Below, piece after piece: positions 6,792 to 6,900 of a stretch of DNA of 6,900 nucleotides (position 1 is the stretch's first letter; every line of letters begins with the position of its first letter). Made by a program: the position numbers and the translations under genes. The notes below the pieces were generated by a model. The model was not told where the DNA came from and made no database searches. It saw only the letters and a list, made by a program, of their open reading frames with translations. This DNA comes from Fimbriimonadaceae bacterium (GTDB taxonomy: Bacteria > Armatimonadota > Fimbriimonadia > Fimbriimonadales > Fimbriimonadaceae). The DNA lies in contig JACFNW010000094.1 of the NCBI GenBank assembly GCA_019454665.1, positions 1 through 6,900 of the forward strand. Direction: 5' to 3'.

Positions 6792-6800
6792 TTTATAGCA
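6792..6800 (-). promoter_or_regulatory. Extended -10 promoter of the sigma-dnaN cluster
   Basis: The minus strand reads TGC-TATAAA, an extended -10 element (TGn then a good -10 hexamer, 6797-6792). Transcription would start near 6785 and give a leader of about 38 bases before the sigma ATG. No TTGACA-like -35 is present at the right distance; the extended -10 could compensate. I see no GGAAC-type -35 typical of ECF autoregulation at a matching spacing, so this looks like a housekeeping promoter. Confidence 0.5.
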
Positions 6801-6818
6801 CTTGGCCAGCCGCGTGGC

Positions 6819-6900
6819 TTACCGGGTCCGCAGTTCGGTGAAGAAGACTCGCGGAGCTTGGGCACCCACCGAATCCTCGACTCCGCTCACCACGGCAAGG
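6819..6900 (-). CDS. Possible 3' end of a minus-strand gene (partial)
   Basis: A minus-strand frame is open from the right edge to a TAA at 6821-6819. It encodes 26 residues ending VFFTELRTR, preceded by a plausible VVSGVEDSVGAQ stretch. Codon choice is compatible with the neighbours. Its stop lies about 20 bases before the -10 of the sigma promoter, which is typical spacing for an upstream gene in the same direction. No family can be recognised from this tail. An opposing plus-strand reading beginning GTG-AAG-AAG near 6838 is also open to the edge but has no Shine-Dalgarno. Confidence 0.35.
   Translation of the reverse strand, partial: LAVVSGVEDSVGAQAPRVFFTELRTR

Noticed and set aside
6479..6865. 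A 128-codon minus-strand frame over the sigma gene and its upstream region
   Set aside because: It crosses the promoter and leader, is an Arg-rich frame-shifted shadow of the sigma gene and shows no domain.

Overview
The window is GC-rich, densely packed bacterial chromosomal DNA. It has one tRNA gene, two rightward genes, and five leftward genes that look like one operon. Several starts are GTG or TTG. I cannot fix the taxon. A dnaN gene outside any dnaA/recF/gyrB context, together with the base composition, fits several phyla; an Armatimonadota/Fimbriimonadia-type genome is only a weak guess. I see no insertion sequence, CRISPR array, integrase or other sign of recent transfer.

Left part (1-2952). 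Bases 1-226 hold nothing convincing. A tRNA-Pro(GGG) gene with encoded CCA lies on the minus strand at 227-303. Its -10 box sits in the short divergent spacer shared with a rightward gene. That gene encodes a single-chain SIS-fold sugar-phosphate enzyme, most like the NagB-II type of glucosamine-6-phosphate deaminase/isomerase. Fifteen bases later comes a complete urocanate hydratase gene (hutU). The pair probably forms a small nitrogen-releasing catabolic unit; no other hut gene is present here.

Right part (2959-6747, all minus strand). Read in transcription order, the genes are: an ECF-type RNA polymerase sigma factor; a 96-residue protein whose start overlaps the sigma stop as ATGA and which resembles an anti-sigma domain without zinc ligands; dnaN (DNA polymerase III sliding clamp); a multi-spanning membrane protein; and an exported or membrane-anchored protein of unknown function. 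The gaps are -4, 20, 13 and 52 bases, so one transcript is likely. An extended -10 promoter and a 5'-leader hairpin precede the sigma gene. The exported-protein gene ends only 6 bases from the convergent hutU stop, with no terminator between them.

The most notable point is the essential replication clamp placed directly behind an ECF sigma/regulator pair and ahead of two envelope genes of unknown function. This suggests clamp dosage could respond to the signal sensed by that sigma factor. That is an inference from gene order. At the right edge a short reading frame may be the end of another minus-strand gene.
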